DNA of 64,000 nt from Porphyra umbilicalis (Eukaryota; Rhodophyta; Bangiophyceae; Bangiales; Bangiaceae), in the NCBI GenBank assembly GCA_002049455.2, contig KV918808.1:62001-126000 (forward strand). The letters are read 5' to 3'. Position 1 is the first letter of the stretch, and every line of letters starts with the position of its first letter. Shown here piece after piece: positions 42,654 through 51,870 of this stretch. Both the position numbers and the translations under genes were made by a program. A model generated the notes under the pieces. That model was not told the origin of the DNA. It was given only the letters and a program-made list of their open reading frames with translations, and made no database searches.

Positions 42654-42984
42654 ACGATTACCCCCCTTGATGGGCACGGGCCCGGAACCGGATACGCGCC
42701 AGACAGCAACAGCTCGCTCAGACAAGCTGCCAAAAAGGAAGGCTACGGACACTACACCTGGGCAAACGTGATTGTGTCAACCCCAGCAATGGGGCGGAGA
42801 GCGGCATGGCCGATATCTGGGCAAATGCATGTCTGGGCGAAAGGGGCTCATTGATGGTCCGATCAGACAAGAACCCATTCGTATCGGACCACATGCGAGC
42901 GGCTGAGAAATACCTCGCGGACGAGATGCCAGATCAAAGACGACAACGAGCCAATGGTGTGACTGGAAAAAAGCATAGGACGTT

Positions 42985-43755
42985 GAGGACCAATTGGGGC
43001 ACCCCCAGCACGCACCGTTTATGGCCGGGTGGCGGGTCGCGTATGAGGCGGGCCACGATTGCGCGGCCGGGTGGCCCACTCAGCGGGCCGCCATCGTTTG
43101 CGGTCGCTGTCGGCCGCCACCCTACACATCACGACCAATCAGATGTTCCAAAACATTCACCGGCGTTTGTGGCCTCTTTGGGGCACCCCCAGCACGCCCC
43201 CGCATTCGGCGGTGGGGCCACTGTATCTGCGACGGGCCTGGGGCGCGTTGCTCAGGGGTCCGATATCTGTGCCGCCATTTTTTGCGGTCGGCGTCGGCCG
43301 GGTCAGTCAGCAGCCTGGCCAATCAACAGTGCCAAAACATTCACATGCGTTTGTGGCCCCTTTGGGGCACCCCCAGCACACCCCTTTTATGGCTGGGTGG
43401 CGGATCGCATCTGGGGCGGTCCACGATTGTGCGGCCGGATGGACCACTCAGCGGGCCGCCATCGTTTGCGGTCGCTGTCGGGCGCCACCCTACACAGCAC
43501 GACCAATCAGATGTTCCAAAACATTCACCGGCGTTTGTGGCCCCTTTGGGGCACCCCCAGCACGCCCCTGCATTCGGCGGTGGGGCCACTGTATCTGCGA
43601 CGGGCCTGGGGCGCGTTGCTCAGGGGTCCGATATCTGTGCCGCCATTTTTTGCGGTCGGCGTCGGCCGGGTCAGTCAGCATCCTGGCCAATCAACAGTGC
43701 CAAAACATTCATATGCGTTTGTGGCCCCTTTGGGGCACCTCGAACACGCATCCGC
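42985..43755 (+). repeat. 184-bp satellite in 368-bp higher-order units
   Basis: The motif CCAAAACATTCACCGGCGTT (or the CACATGCGTT variant) recurs every ~184 bp at about 43147, 43331, 43515 and 43701, followed each time by TTTGGGGCACCCCCAGCACG. Alternate subunits differ, so the true repeat is 368 bp (two A-B pairs). The long plus-strand frames across this region are a consequence of the repeat and are not called as genes. Confidence 0.85.
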
Positions 43756-43817
43756 TTCGACGGCTGTCAGTATTGTGCACTGTACGCACCTGCGCTCTCT
43801 CTCTTTGAGGGCCCCAG

Positions 43818-44360
43818 TGATGATGGCTGCGTCCAGTGTGGAGGACATCTCCTCGCTCGCGACGTCCGTCGCATCGCGGTCGGCCATCCTCCGCGACGCC
43901 ATCGTCGTCCCCGCCCCGCGCACCGCATCGTCTGTTGCTCTTCTTGTCACCTACGCGACGCTTCCCCATGCTGCGCTCTGCGTTCCCGCATTTCTGAGAC
44001 CCTCTTTGAGTTTACGGTGGCTGGTGCTGCTTGTTTTTGGGCGCCCGATTCAGTGGGCGCCATGGGTGACGAGGGGCCGCCGCGCAAGCGGCGGTTCCAC
44101 CCCCCCGTTGTGGCATCGCATCTGGGCGACCGTGCCCCCCCACCTGGTTTGGCTGAGCGCCTGGCGTCCTTGCCGTCGGGCGGCCTCGGCAATCCCGCCA
44201 CTGTGTGCGGTGCCGGTACCGCGTCCCGACCCGTGCATCCGACGTGGAGCGCCCGCGTCCGAACCAATTGCGGTCGACGGGCGGCGTTGCGTGACACAAC
44301 TTGGGCGGCACTCACGGTGAGCAATGATGCTCCCAGCAGGCGTCCGCGGTCCGAATAGCG
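43818..44360 (+). other. possible but unsupported coding segment
   Basis: Two protein-like starts occur on the plus strand. One is at 43818 (MMAASSVEDISSLATSVASR). The other is at 44061 in a good initiation context (GCCATGGGTG), giving MGDEGPPRKRRFHPPVVASH with a nuclear-localisation-like KRR. Neither is long or matches a known family. The minus strand is also open here as the possible tail of the ParB-like gene. Confidence 0.25.
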
Positions 44361-44910
44361 CCCGCCACCGCCGCAAGGACCGGCAGCAGGGGCGGATGAT
44401 GAGGTTGGTGTCGGGGCAGCGAGTGTCGACGCGCCCTCGTCCGTTTGTGTCCCGCCGCGTCGTGTGTCCTCGCCGCGTGCATCTGCTCCTCCTTTGGACG
44501 CGCATGATGGAGGTACTGAGCGCCTGTGTGCGGCGGGCATGCGGGCTACCGTCGTCGACACCCATCGGCAGGCGAGCCAGCACCGTGTGCGCCGTGATGG
44601 TGGGCGACCCTGCTTCGCGGTCGCGGGCGATTGTGCTGCGCGTCGGGAGCGGCAAGGCGGATGCAGCCGTCCTCTGGTCATCCCACCGTGGGGGCATCCT
44701 TTGCTCTTATTTTGTGGGCACGCAGAACGCGTTGTTCATCTCGGCTTCCTCTCGCAGCAGCGTTTGCAAGCACACGACGGCTTTGAGGTCGTGCTGGAGC
44801 AAGAACGGCATCTCCCTCCACAGGTTTTGGCAGCGGATGCATCTGGGCTCCGCGCCCACCAGCTTCGTGTGCCGGCAGCAGTACGGGCCGATGCGGTTTT
44901 GGGTGGTGCT

Positions 44911-45312
44911 CTACCGCTCTGTGTACTCCCTGGTGTCATTTACGGCGGGAAATGTGGCAACCTGCATCGCCCCGAGCTGCTCATCTTGGTCGACAATGAC
45001 GAGGGCGCGAGTGATGTCCTCTGCACCCAAGATACCCTCCCGCAGCGCTTGAAGGATCGCGCTCACACGATGACCGCCGTCGCATGGGATGAAGAAGGAC
45101 GGGTCCTCACGGTCGATGCACAAGATCGGTGCATGCGCGTCTGGCAATGTGCGATATCGCCGAATGGTTGCCAGGATGTCACGAACCAATGAGCTGGACT
45201 GACGGCGGGGCATCAGATCCGGAATGCACAGGCTTCCGACCTTCACATCGCGCAAGACAGTGGGGGGCAGGGGCACTGACCCGTCGGCCGCGCCAGCCAG
45301 AGACGCCGCCAT
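44911..45312 (-). CDS. ParB-like (ParB/DGQHR-type) protein
   Basis: The ATG at 45312 (MAASLAGAADGSVPL) opens 133 codons. The core reads LCIDREDPSFFIPCDGGHRV followed by SAILQALREG, matching the ParB nuclease-fold signature in which a hydrophobic strand precedes D/E-G-x-H-R and an Ala-rich helix. The frame meets TAG at 44911-44913 but stays open to TAA near 44713. The extension carries a possible zinc site (CCRHTKLVGAEPRCIRCQ) and a hydrophobic helix, so the protein may really be about 200 residues. ParB-fold domains bind DNA or hydrolyse CTP/ATP and are common beside DNA methylases. TATA boxes in the satellite units just upstream fit this start. The opposite strand has a competing open frame, which I judge to be antisense. 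Confidence 0.5.
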   Translation of the reverse strand: MAASLAGAADGSVPLPPTVLRDVKVGSLCIPDLMPRRQSSSLVRDILATIRRYRTLPDAHAPILCIDREDPSFFIPCDGGHRVSAILQALREGILGAEDITRALVIVDQDEQLGAMQVATFPAVNDTREYTER

Positions 45313-45399
45313 GACACTCTCAGCGTCGCACGGTTGAGGGGGGGGGGGGGTTGAGAAGCACGACGGCGTCTCGGGGTGTGACAGGTGCGGCACCAGGGG

Positions 45400-45890
45400 G
45401 TCAGGTCCGTAACCTGACTGAGCGGGCACGCACAGGGTCCAGGTCTTATAGGGACCTGTGGCACGCCAGTGGTCGGTCGGCACACCACGCTCAAGCAGTG
45501 TACGCAACCCCCCCACGTCGCGACCCTCCCCCACGCGGCCACCGCGGGTGCGGCCTGGGGACACCCCTGCGCGTCACCAACGGGTCCGGTCCGTAACCTG
45601 ACTGAGCGGGCACGCACAGGGTCCAGGTCTTATATAGACCTGTGGCACACCAGTGGTCGGTCGGCACACCACGCTCAAGCAGTGTACGCAACCCCCCCAC
45701 GTCGCGACCCTCCCCCACGCGGCCACCGCGGGAGCGGCCTGGGGACACCCCTGCGCGTCACCAGCGGGTCCGCTCCGTAGCCTGACTGAGCGGGCACGGA
45801 CAGGATCCAGGTCTTGAATAGACCTGTGGCACACCAGTGGTCGGTCGGCACACCACGCTCAAGCAGTGTACGCAACCCCCCCACGTCGCA
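45400..45890 (-). repeat. ~183-bp tandem units, each with a TATA motif on the minus strand
   Basis: Three units start with CGTAACCTGACTGAGCGGGC at about 45409, 45590 and 45776 (the last degenerate). Units 1 and 2 contain, on the minus strand, CCCTATAAGACC (45440-45453) and CTATATAAGACC (about 45628-45639). The third copy has lost it (TCTATTCAAGACC). The ParB-like start codon lies about 130 bp downstream of the first TATA. Confidence 0.75.
45440..45453 (-). promoter_or_regulatory. TATA box candidate for the ParB-like gene
   Basis: CCCTATAAGACC on the minus strand lies ~130 bp upstream of the ATG at 45312. This is comparable to the TATA-to-ATG distances of the other genes here (111-185 bp). 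It is duplicated, in a better form, in the next satellite unit. Confidence 0.5.
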
Positions 45891-48115
45891 ACTTTCCCCC
45901 AGGGGGCGGCTTCGGAGCACCCCCGCGCGTCGGTGGTGACCCCAGACCCCCCCAGGACGCCGGTTGGGCCCCCTCAGAGCACCCCCCCCCAGATGGGTTG
46001 CAGTACCACAATCCAATGGAAAACCTGCCAGAGTTGACACTAGCAATACCGTTGGTTTTATGGTAGCCTGGTGGGCTACCAAAATGATAATCTGCGAAAT
46101 CAACCACCCCGACGAGGCTACCGGGGGGCGGCCTCGGAGCACCCCCGCGCGTCGGTGGTGACCCCAGACCCCCCCAGGACGCCGGTGGGGCCCCCTCGGA
46201 GAAACCCCCCCCCAGATGGGTTGCAGTACCACGATCCAATGGAAAACCAGCCAGAGTTGACACTAGCAATACCGCTGGTTTTATGGTAGCCTGGTGGGCT
46301 ACCAAAATGATAATCTGCGAAATCAACCACCCCGACGAGGCTACCAAGGGGCGGCCTCGGAGCACCCCCGCGCGTCGGTGGTGACCCCAGACCCCCCAAG
46401 GACGCCGGTGCGGCCCCCTCCCAGCACCCCCCCCCAGATGGGTTGCAGTACCACAATCCAATGGAAAACCTGCCAGAGTTGACTCTAGCAATACCGTTGG
46501 TTTTATGGTAGCCTGGTGGGCTACCAAAATGATAATCTGCGAAATCAACCACGCCGACGAGGCTACCAAGGGGCGGCCTCGGAGCACCCCCGCGCGTCGG
46601 TGGTGACCCCAGACCCCCCAAGGACGCCGGTGCGGCCCCCTCCCAGCACCCGCCCCCAGATGGGTTGCAGTACCACAATCCATTGGAAAACCTGCCAGAG
46701 TTGACACTAGCAATACCGTTGGTTTTATGGTAGCCTGGTGGGCTACCAAAATGATAATCTGCGAAATCAACCACCCCGACGAGGCTACCACAGGCCGGCC
46801 TCGGAGCACCCCCGCGCGTCGGTGGTGACCCCAGACCCCCCAAGGACGCCGGTGCGGCCCCCTCCCAGCACCCCCCCCCAGATGGGTTGCAGTACCACAA
46901 TCCAATGGAAAACCTGCCAGAGTTGGCACTAGCAATACCGTTGGTTTTATGGTAGCCTGGTGGGCTACCAAAATGATAATCTGCGAAATCAACCACCCCG
47001 ACGAGGCTACCAAGGGGCGGCCTCGGAGCACCCCCGCGCGTCGGTGGTGACCCCAGACCCCCCAAGGACGCCGGTGCGGCCCCCTCCCAGCACCCCCCCC
47101 CAGATGGGTTGCAGTACCACAATCCAATGGAAAACCAGCCAGAGTTGACACTAGCAATACCGTTGGTTTTATGGTAGCCTGGTGGGCTACCAAAATGATA
47201 ATCTGCGAAATCAACCACCCCGACGAGGCTACCGGGGGGCGGCCTCGGAGCACCCCCGCGCGTCGGTGGTGACCCCAGACCCCCCCAGGACGCCGGTGGG
47301 GCCCCCTCAGAGATACCCCCCCCCAGATGGGTTGCAGTACCACGATCCAATGGAAAACTTGCCAGAGTTGACACTAGCAATACCGTTGGTTTTGTGGTAG
47401 CCTGGTGGGCTACCAAAATGATAATCTGCGAAATCAACCACCCCGACGAGGCTACCAAGGGGCGGCCTCGGAGCACCCCCGCGCGTCGGTGGTGACCCCA
47501 GACCCCCCAAGTACGCCGGTGCGGCCCCTTCCCAGCACCCCCCCCCAGATGGGTTGCAGTACCACAATCCAATGGAAAACCTGCCAGAGTTGACACTAGC
47601 AATACCGTTGGTTTTATGGTAGCCTGGTGGGCTACCAAAATGATAATCTGCGAAATCAACCACCCCGACGAAGCTACCGGGGGGCGGCCTCGGAGCACCC
47701 CCGCGCGTCGGTGGTGACCCCAGACCCCCCAAGGACGCCGGTGCGGCCCCCTCCCCGCCCCCTCCCCAGATGGGTTGCAATACCACAATCCAATGGAAAA
47801 CCTGCCAGAGTTGACTCCAGCAATACCGTTGGTTTTATGGTAGCCTGGTGGGCTACCAAAATGATAATCTGCGATATCAACCACCCCGACGAGGCTACCA
47901 AGGGGCGGCCTCGGAGCACCCTCGCGCGTCGGTGGTGACCCCAAACCCCCTCAGGACGCCAATGGGGCCCCCTCAGAGCACGCCCCCCCAGATGGGTTGC
48001 AGTACCACAATCCAATGGAAATCCTGCCAGAGTTGACTCTAGCAGTACCGTTGGTTTTATGGTAGCCTGATGGGCTACCAAAATGATAATCTGCGAAATC
48101 AACCACCCCGACGTG
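45890..48115 (+). repeat. 222-bp satellite array, about ten copies
   Basis: Units of 221-223 bp (for example GGGCTACCAAAATGATAATC beginning near 46072, 46295, 46517, 46739, 46961, 47183, 47406, 47628, 47849 and 48071). Each unit has a conserved half (CCACAATCCAATGGAAAACC ... GAGTTGACACTAGCAATACC ... TATGGTAGCC) and a GC-rich half (CCCCCGCGCGTCGGTGGTGA). Copies are over 90 percent identical. Frames of up to 608 codons on the minus strand arise because 222 is divisible by three; they are repeats, not genes. Confidence 0.95.
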
Positions 48116-48680
48116 GCCACAGGGGGTGCGTCCTGGGGGGACCCCTGTGTGTCGGCTTGTCCTGGGCGTGCCCTGTGTGTGTGTCCTGGGCGTGCCCTGG
48201 GCACGCCCAGAGCACTCTCCAAGAGATGGGCTGCCACTCTGAAACGATATTCCCTGCCTCGGCTGCTCGAGGAGTGATGTTGTCTCAGCGCAGTCCACTT
48301 ACCAATGCACGAACTGGGCGACTGTGTGAGATGAAACCTTGCGGGGGGTGCCCCTGACACCCAGTAAGATTGCGTTTCCAGGCCATATGAGAGAGAGCCT
48401 TATTTGAGCTTCATCAGAGCCTGATTTTAGCGTTGGCAGAATGGACACCAGGCAGTGACCACCTTGCAAGAAGATTGCGTCCTTGATAAGACTAAATAGA
48501 ACTGTCCGTCACTTGTGCCATGCTCCGCTTCAGGCTGTCGAGAGAGAGTCTTGAGACACGAGAACATGGGGGTTGTTGTGAGGGGTTTGTCATTTGACAG
48601 CAAACACACTGACAAACAAATGCCCATAAGTTCAACAGGTAGGGGCCGAGGAAGCCCCCCACTGTGTCGACAATGTGTGG
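48116..48680. other. satellite flank, no gene
   Basis: Contains GGGCGTGCCCTGGGCACGCCC, a palindrome near 48183-48203, and otherwise unique sequence. No supported coding frame. Confidence 0.4.
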
Positions 48681-49290
48681 GATTATGATCCAAAATATTT
48701 CTTCGTGGCCCCCCGGGCTACCCCAAAACCGTCCATATCGCCAAAGTCAACTCTCGTAGGTTTTCAATTGAATTGTGGTGCACACGCACCTTCAGGGGGG
48801 GCTCGCCCCGAAGGGGCCTTGCGCACCCGGGAGGGGGGGTCAGCCGTCCACACCACCTTCCTGGGTGCCGGGGGGGCCCCCCCCGCGTGTGTGTGCGTGG
48901 TGTGGGACGCGTTTCAAAAGATATCTTCGTGGCACCCCGGGCTACCCCAAAATCGTCCATATCGCCAGAGTCAACTCTCGTGCGTTTTCCATTGGATTGT
49001 GGTGCACACGCACCTTCAGGGGGGGCTCGCCCAGAAGGCGCCTTGCGCACCCGGGAGGGGGGGTCAGCCGGCGACACCACCTTCCTGGGTGCCGGGGGGG
49101 CCCCCCCCGCGTGTGTGTCCGTGGTGTGGGACGCGTTTCAAAAGATATCTTCGTGGCCCCCCGGGCTACCCCAAAACCGTCCATATTGCCAGAGTCAACT
49201 CTCGTAGGTTTTTCATTGGATTGTGGTGCACACGCACCTTCAGGGGGGGCTCGCCCAGGAGGCGCCCCGCACACACGGGCGGGGCGGTCA
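48681..49290 (-). repeat. 224-bp satellite, same family inverted
   Basis: About 2.7 units with CTTCGTGGCC at 48701, 48925 and 49149. The core GAGTCAACTCTCGTAGGTTT and TCCATTGGATTGTGG is the reverse complement of the core in the 45.9-48.1 kb array, while the GC-rich half differs. The array is cut by the Harbinger derivative and resumes at 50163. Confidence 0.9.
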
Positions 49291-50159
49291 GGCCCGTTCG
49301 CAGATGCAATCGCAGTTCGCGGGAGGTGCAGAACCGGGGTGCACGAACTGCGAAAGAACCGGTCTGCACATGAAAGAGAGAATTAAGTACTTAGGAGCAA
49401 CCGTGAACAAATAGATTCTAGGCGCAAGCACTTGATCATCAGTACTACTGTGTCTTTCTTGTCCGTCGACGGCACGGCCGCGGATGCCCACCTTCTCTGC
49501 AGCCGCCTGCACCGTCATGTACCCACCTGCTTGGCAGACGGCCGCTGCGGCGCACGTCATTGACGCGTCCGCGGCCTTGTATAGTCGGCGGGGACTCTTT
49601 GCTTCTTCACCCCCTTTTATAAACACCATTTCCACCATTGAGGACGTACAGGCCCGCTACGGCGCTCACTTTGACCGTGCTATGCGCATGCCGGCGGAAG
49701 CCGTCAGCGACTCGAGTGACATTCTACGCCCCCGTCTTCCTCGTCGCGGGTTGTCTCCATTTTGTCGGACGGCTCTGGCGTTGCGGTACTTGGGCGGCGG
49801 CAGCTACGTCGACATTTGTGCAGTTTTTGGCGTGCACGCCGCGACGCTCTACCGGAGACGAGAGCGGTTCGCCAGACCGACTGCTGGTGCTGTCGCCGCG
49901 GGTTAGACGCAGAAAAGGCGACTGGTTGAGCACAAATTGAATTCCAGTACAGCATTTCTTTGATTCAATTCGTGGTCATACACCGAAACTGCAGAGCAGT
50001 GCGACGCAGCGCGGTTTGTCAACATACGCGGCGCCACCGCGTATGTTGACAAACGCGGGATGCAACGGGCTGCAGCGCAGCGCGCGGCGCGATTAACGAG
50101 CCAATACGAGCTTCGGATTGCGGGCCCCGCCTCCTGCGAATGGTATCTGCGAACGGGCC
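49291..50159 (+). mobile_element. PIF/Harbinger derivative, 869 bp, target duplication TCA
   Basis: Terminal inverted repeats GGCCCGTTCGCAGAT (49291-49305) and ATCTGCGAACGGGCC (50145-50159) are flanked by the 3-bp duplication TCA (49288-49290 and 50160-50162). The neighbouring satellite copy near 50604 shows the unfilled site (GGTCAGGCGCCC). Three-base duplications are the hallmark of PIF/Harbinger. It carries only an N-terminal transposase fragment, so it is non-autonomous. Confidence 0.85.
49484..49906 (+). CDS. Harbinger transposase N-terminal fragment (HARBI1-like)
   Basis: 141 codons starting at the ATG of 49484 (MPTFSAAACTVMYPPAW). The segment HFDRAMRMPAEAV followed by LSPFCRTALALRYLGGGSYV and DICAVFGVHAATLYRR matches the helical N-terminal region before the DDE nuclease in HARBI1/PIF transposases (LRYLxxGxSYxDIxxxFGVxxxTxYR). 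The catalytic DDE part is absent, consistent with internal deletion of a longer element. It probably has no activity; it might still bind DNA. Confidence 0.65.
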   Translation: MPTFSAAACTVMYPPAWQTAAAAHVIDASAALYSRRGLFASSPPFINTISTIEDVQARYGAHFDRAMRMPAEAVSDSSDILRPRLPRRGLSPFCRTALALRYLGGGSYVDICAVFGVHAATLYRRRERFARPTAGAVAAG

Positions 50160-50162
50160 TCA

Positions 50163-50615
50163 GGCGCCCACACCACCTACCTGGGTGCCGGGGGGGCCCC
50201 CCCACGTGTGTGCTTGGTGTGGGACGCGTTTCAAAATATTTCTTCATGGCCCCCCGGGCTACCCCAAAACCGTCCGTATTGCCAGAGTCAACTCTCGTAG
50301 GTTTTCCATTGAATTGTGGTGCACACGCATCTTCAGGGAGGGCTCGCCCAGAAGGCGCCTTGCGCACCCGGGAGGGGCGGTCAGCCGACCACACCACCTA
50401 CCTGCGTGCCGGGGGGCCCCTCTTGCGTGTGTGCTTGGCGTGGGACGCGTTTCAAAATATTTCTTCATGGCCCTTCGGGCTACCCCAAAACCGTCCGTAT
50501 TGCCAGAGTCAACTCTCGTAGGTTTTTTCATTGGATTGTGGTGCACACGCACCTTCAGGGGGGGGTCGCCCAGACGGCGCCCCGCACACACGGGAGGGGG
50601 GGTCAGGCGCCCACA
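50163..50615 (-). repeat. 221-bp satellite, continuation of the inverted array
   Basis: Two more units (CTTCATGGCC near 50242 and 50463) continue the array interrupted by the Harbinger derivative. The unit reads straight across the TCA target site when the insert is ignored. Confidence 0.9.
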
Positions 50616-50730
50616 CCAACATACTGCCGTCGTCAAACCCTCTGTGGGCGTGCTCGCTGCGGTGCGCAACTGGTACGCCTGGCGCACCAGCACTGCTCGT
50701 CATTGCGCACGCAGTGCACCCTGCGATACG

Positions 50731-50740
50731 CCTATAAATA
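50731..50740 (+). promoter_or_regulatory. TATA box of the ParB-methyltransferase gene
   Basis: CCTATAAATA lies 111 bp upstream of the ATG at 50842 and directly after the satellite block. Confidence 0.65.
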
Positions 50741-50841
50741 CGAGGTGTATGTCTGGCTGCGTGGGGTGTGCACGTTGAGGGGTGCCGACGTGCGTCGGGC
50801 TCGGACCGGACGCGGTGTGTGTGTGCGTCGCGGCAGTGACG

Positions 50842-51627
50842 ATGGGGACAACGCCAGCAGCCGGGGGTGCGACCACCAACGCGCCAGAGGCGGGACGCGG
50901 GGGTGCGCAAGCACATCGACGTGGCGACGGCGTGGCGGCCGTCCAACCGCTGCCGGTGGGGGTGGTCCAGCCGCTGCCACCGGCCGCGGCAACCTCCCAG
51001 CCGTTCATGACCGACGTGACGGGCAGCCCCCTTGACGTTGAACCAGACTCCCTCCCAGTGGGCGCAATAGTGTGGGTTGAAGTCGACTTCTTCCGGTACG
51101 GGACGCGCTGTCGATCCGTGGTGCCGGATCACGTCGAAGAGATCGAGCCGGACTCGCTCAAGGACTTGGCCGCCCACCCGATCGAAGGTCTCGCCATTCG
51201 CGGCGAGCGCCACGGCGTCGTTGTCGAGGGCCACCACCGCCTGCTTGCGGCTGAGTGGAAGCTTGCGGGAGAGGGCTACCCCGATGGCTGGACGCGGGTA
51301 CCCTGGTTGGTCCTCGGGTCCCCCACGACCGAAGCAAAGGCGGCCAACCCGACCGACGCGACGCGCGTGGTCATGGCGTCAAGCAAGAACACGACCACGG
51401 CGCGGACCCTGCGTATGGCGTCTGTCGACTTCTTCATGTCAATGACCTTTGTGCGGGACGACCTGGTTAGGAAAGACGACATCCCCGTCCGCAAAGTGAA
51501 TCTCAAGGAGGTTCTGCGCAGCGCGGGCAGAGCTGACGGGGCCTCGACGGAGGAGGGGCTCGTCAAGTGGATATCGGAGAACCGCACGTACACGTGGTAC
51601 CGCCTCCTGCAGGCGATCAAGCCGTGA
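50842..51627 (+). CDS. ParB-like domain module (5' part of ParB-DNA methyltransferase gene)
   Basis: The ATG at 50842 (MGTTPAAGGATTNAPEAGRG) is the first ATG after the TATA box. After a low-complexity lead, the ParB-fold region starts near GAIVWVEVDFF. It contains GERHGVVVEGHHRLLAAEWK (51199-51258), the ParB/Srx-like E/D-G-H-H-R signature, followed by RVPWLVLGS. The C-terminal part (FFMSMTFVRDDLVRKDDIPV) resembles the helical region after ParB in methylase-associated proteins. The frame meets TGA at 51625-51627 and continues open, in the same frame, into the methyltransferase. The two modules therefore form one reading frame of about 1200 codons broken once. In bacteria and phages ParB-N6/N4 methyltransferase fusions are well known; in a nuclear genome it suggests acquisition by transfer. 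Confidence 0.65.
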   Translation: MGTTPAAGGATTNAPEAGRGGAQAHRRGDGVAAVQPLPVGVVQPLPPAAATSQPFMTDVTGSPLDVEPDSLPVGAIVWVEVDFFRYGTRCRSVVPDHVEEIEPDSLKDLAAHPIEGLAIRGERHGVVVEGHHRLLAAEWKLAGEGYPDGWTRVPWLVLGSPTTEAKAANPTDATRVVMASSKNTTTARTLRMASVDFFMSMTFVRDDLVRKDDIPVRKVNLKEVLRSAGRADGASTEEGLVKWISENRTYTWYRLLQAIKP

Positions 51628-51870
51628 ACTTCTGACCACCTGACTGCGGCGCGGCTAGCGCGAGCTGCGCCCGTCGACACGCGGTGCTGGGAGCTGTTCC
51701 TGTTCCTGGGCCGCCGCGTCGATGATCTGGCCGACGTGCTCGTCGACGCAGACGGGCCCGCCGAAACGGATGGGGCACCGGCCACGGCTGGCACACGTGC
51801 CAGTAGTGGCGGTGGCGCCAGTGCAGGGGGGCGCTCCCGGGTCGGGTTTACGGACCGCCCGGCGGACCGC

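Noticed and set aside
42985-44320. 504- and 454-codon plus-strand frames
   Set aside because: Most of their length is the 184-bp satellite; only short parts after 43818 look protein-like.
44464-45192. Plus-strand 242-codon frame opposite the ParB-like gene
   Set aside because: It looks protein-like but has no motif, while the minus strand has the DGGHR ParB core, a good ATG and upstream TATA motifs. Stranded RNA data would settle it.
45859-47944. Minus-strand open frames of 494 and 608 codons
   Set aside because: They lie wholly in the 222-bp satellite, whose period is divisible by three, so any stop-free unit gives a long frame. The peptide simply repeats every 74 residues.
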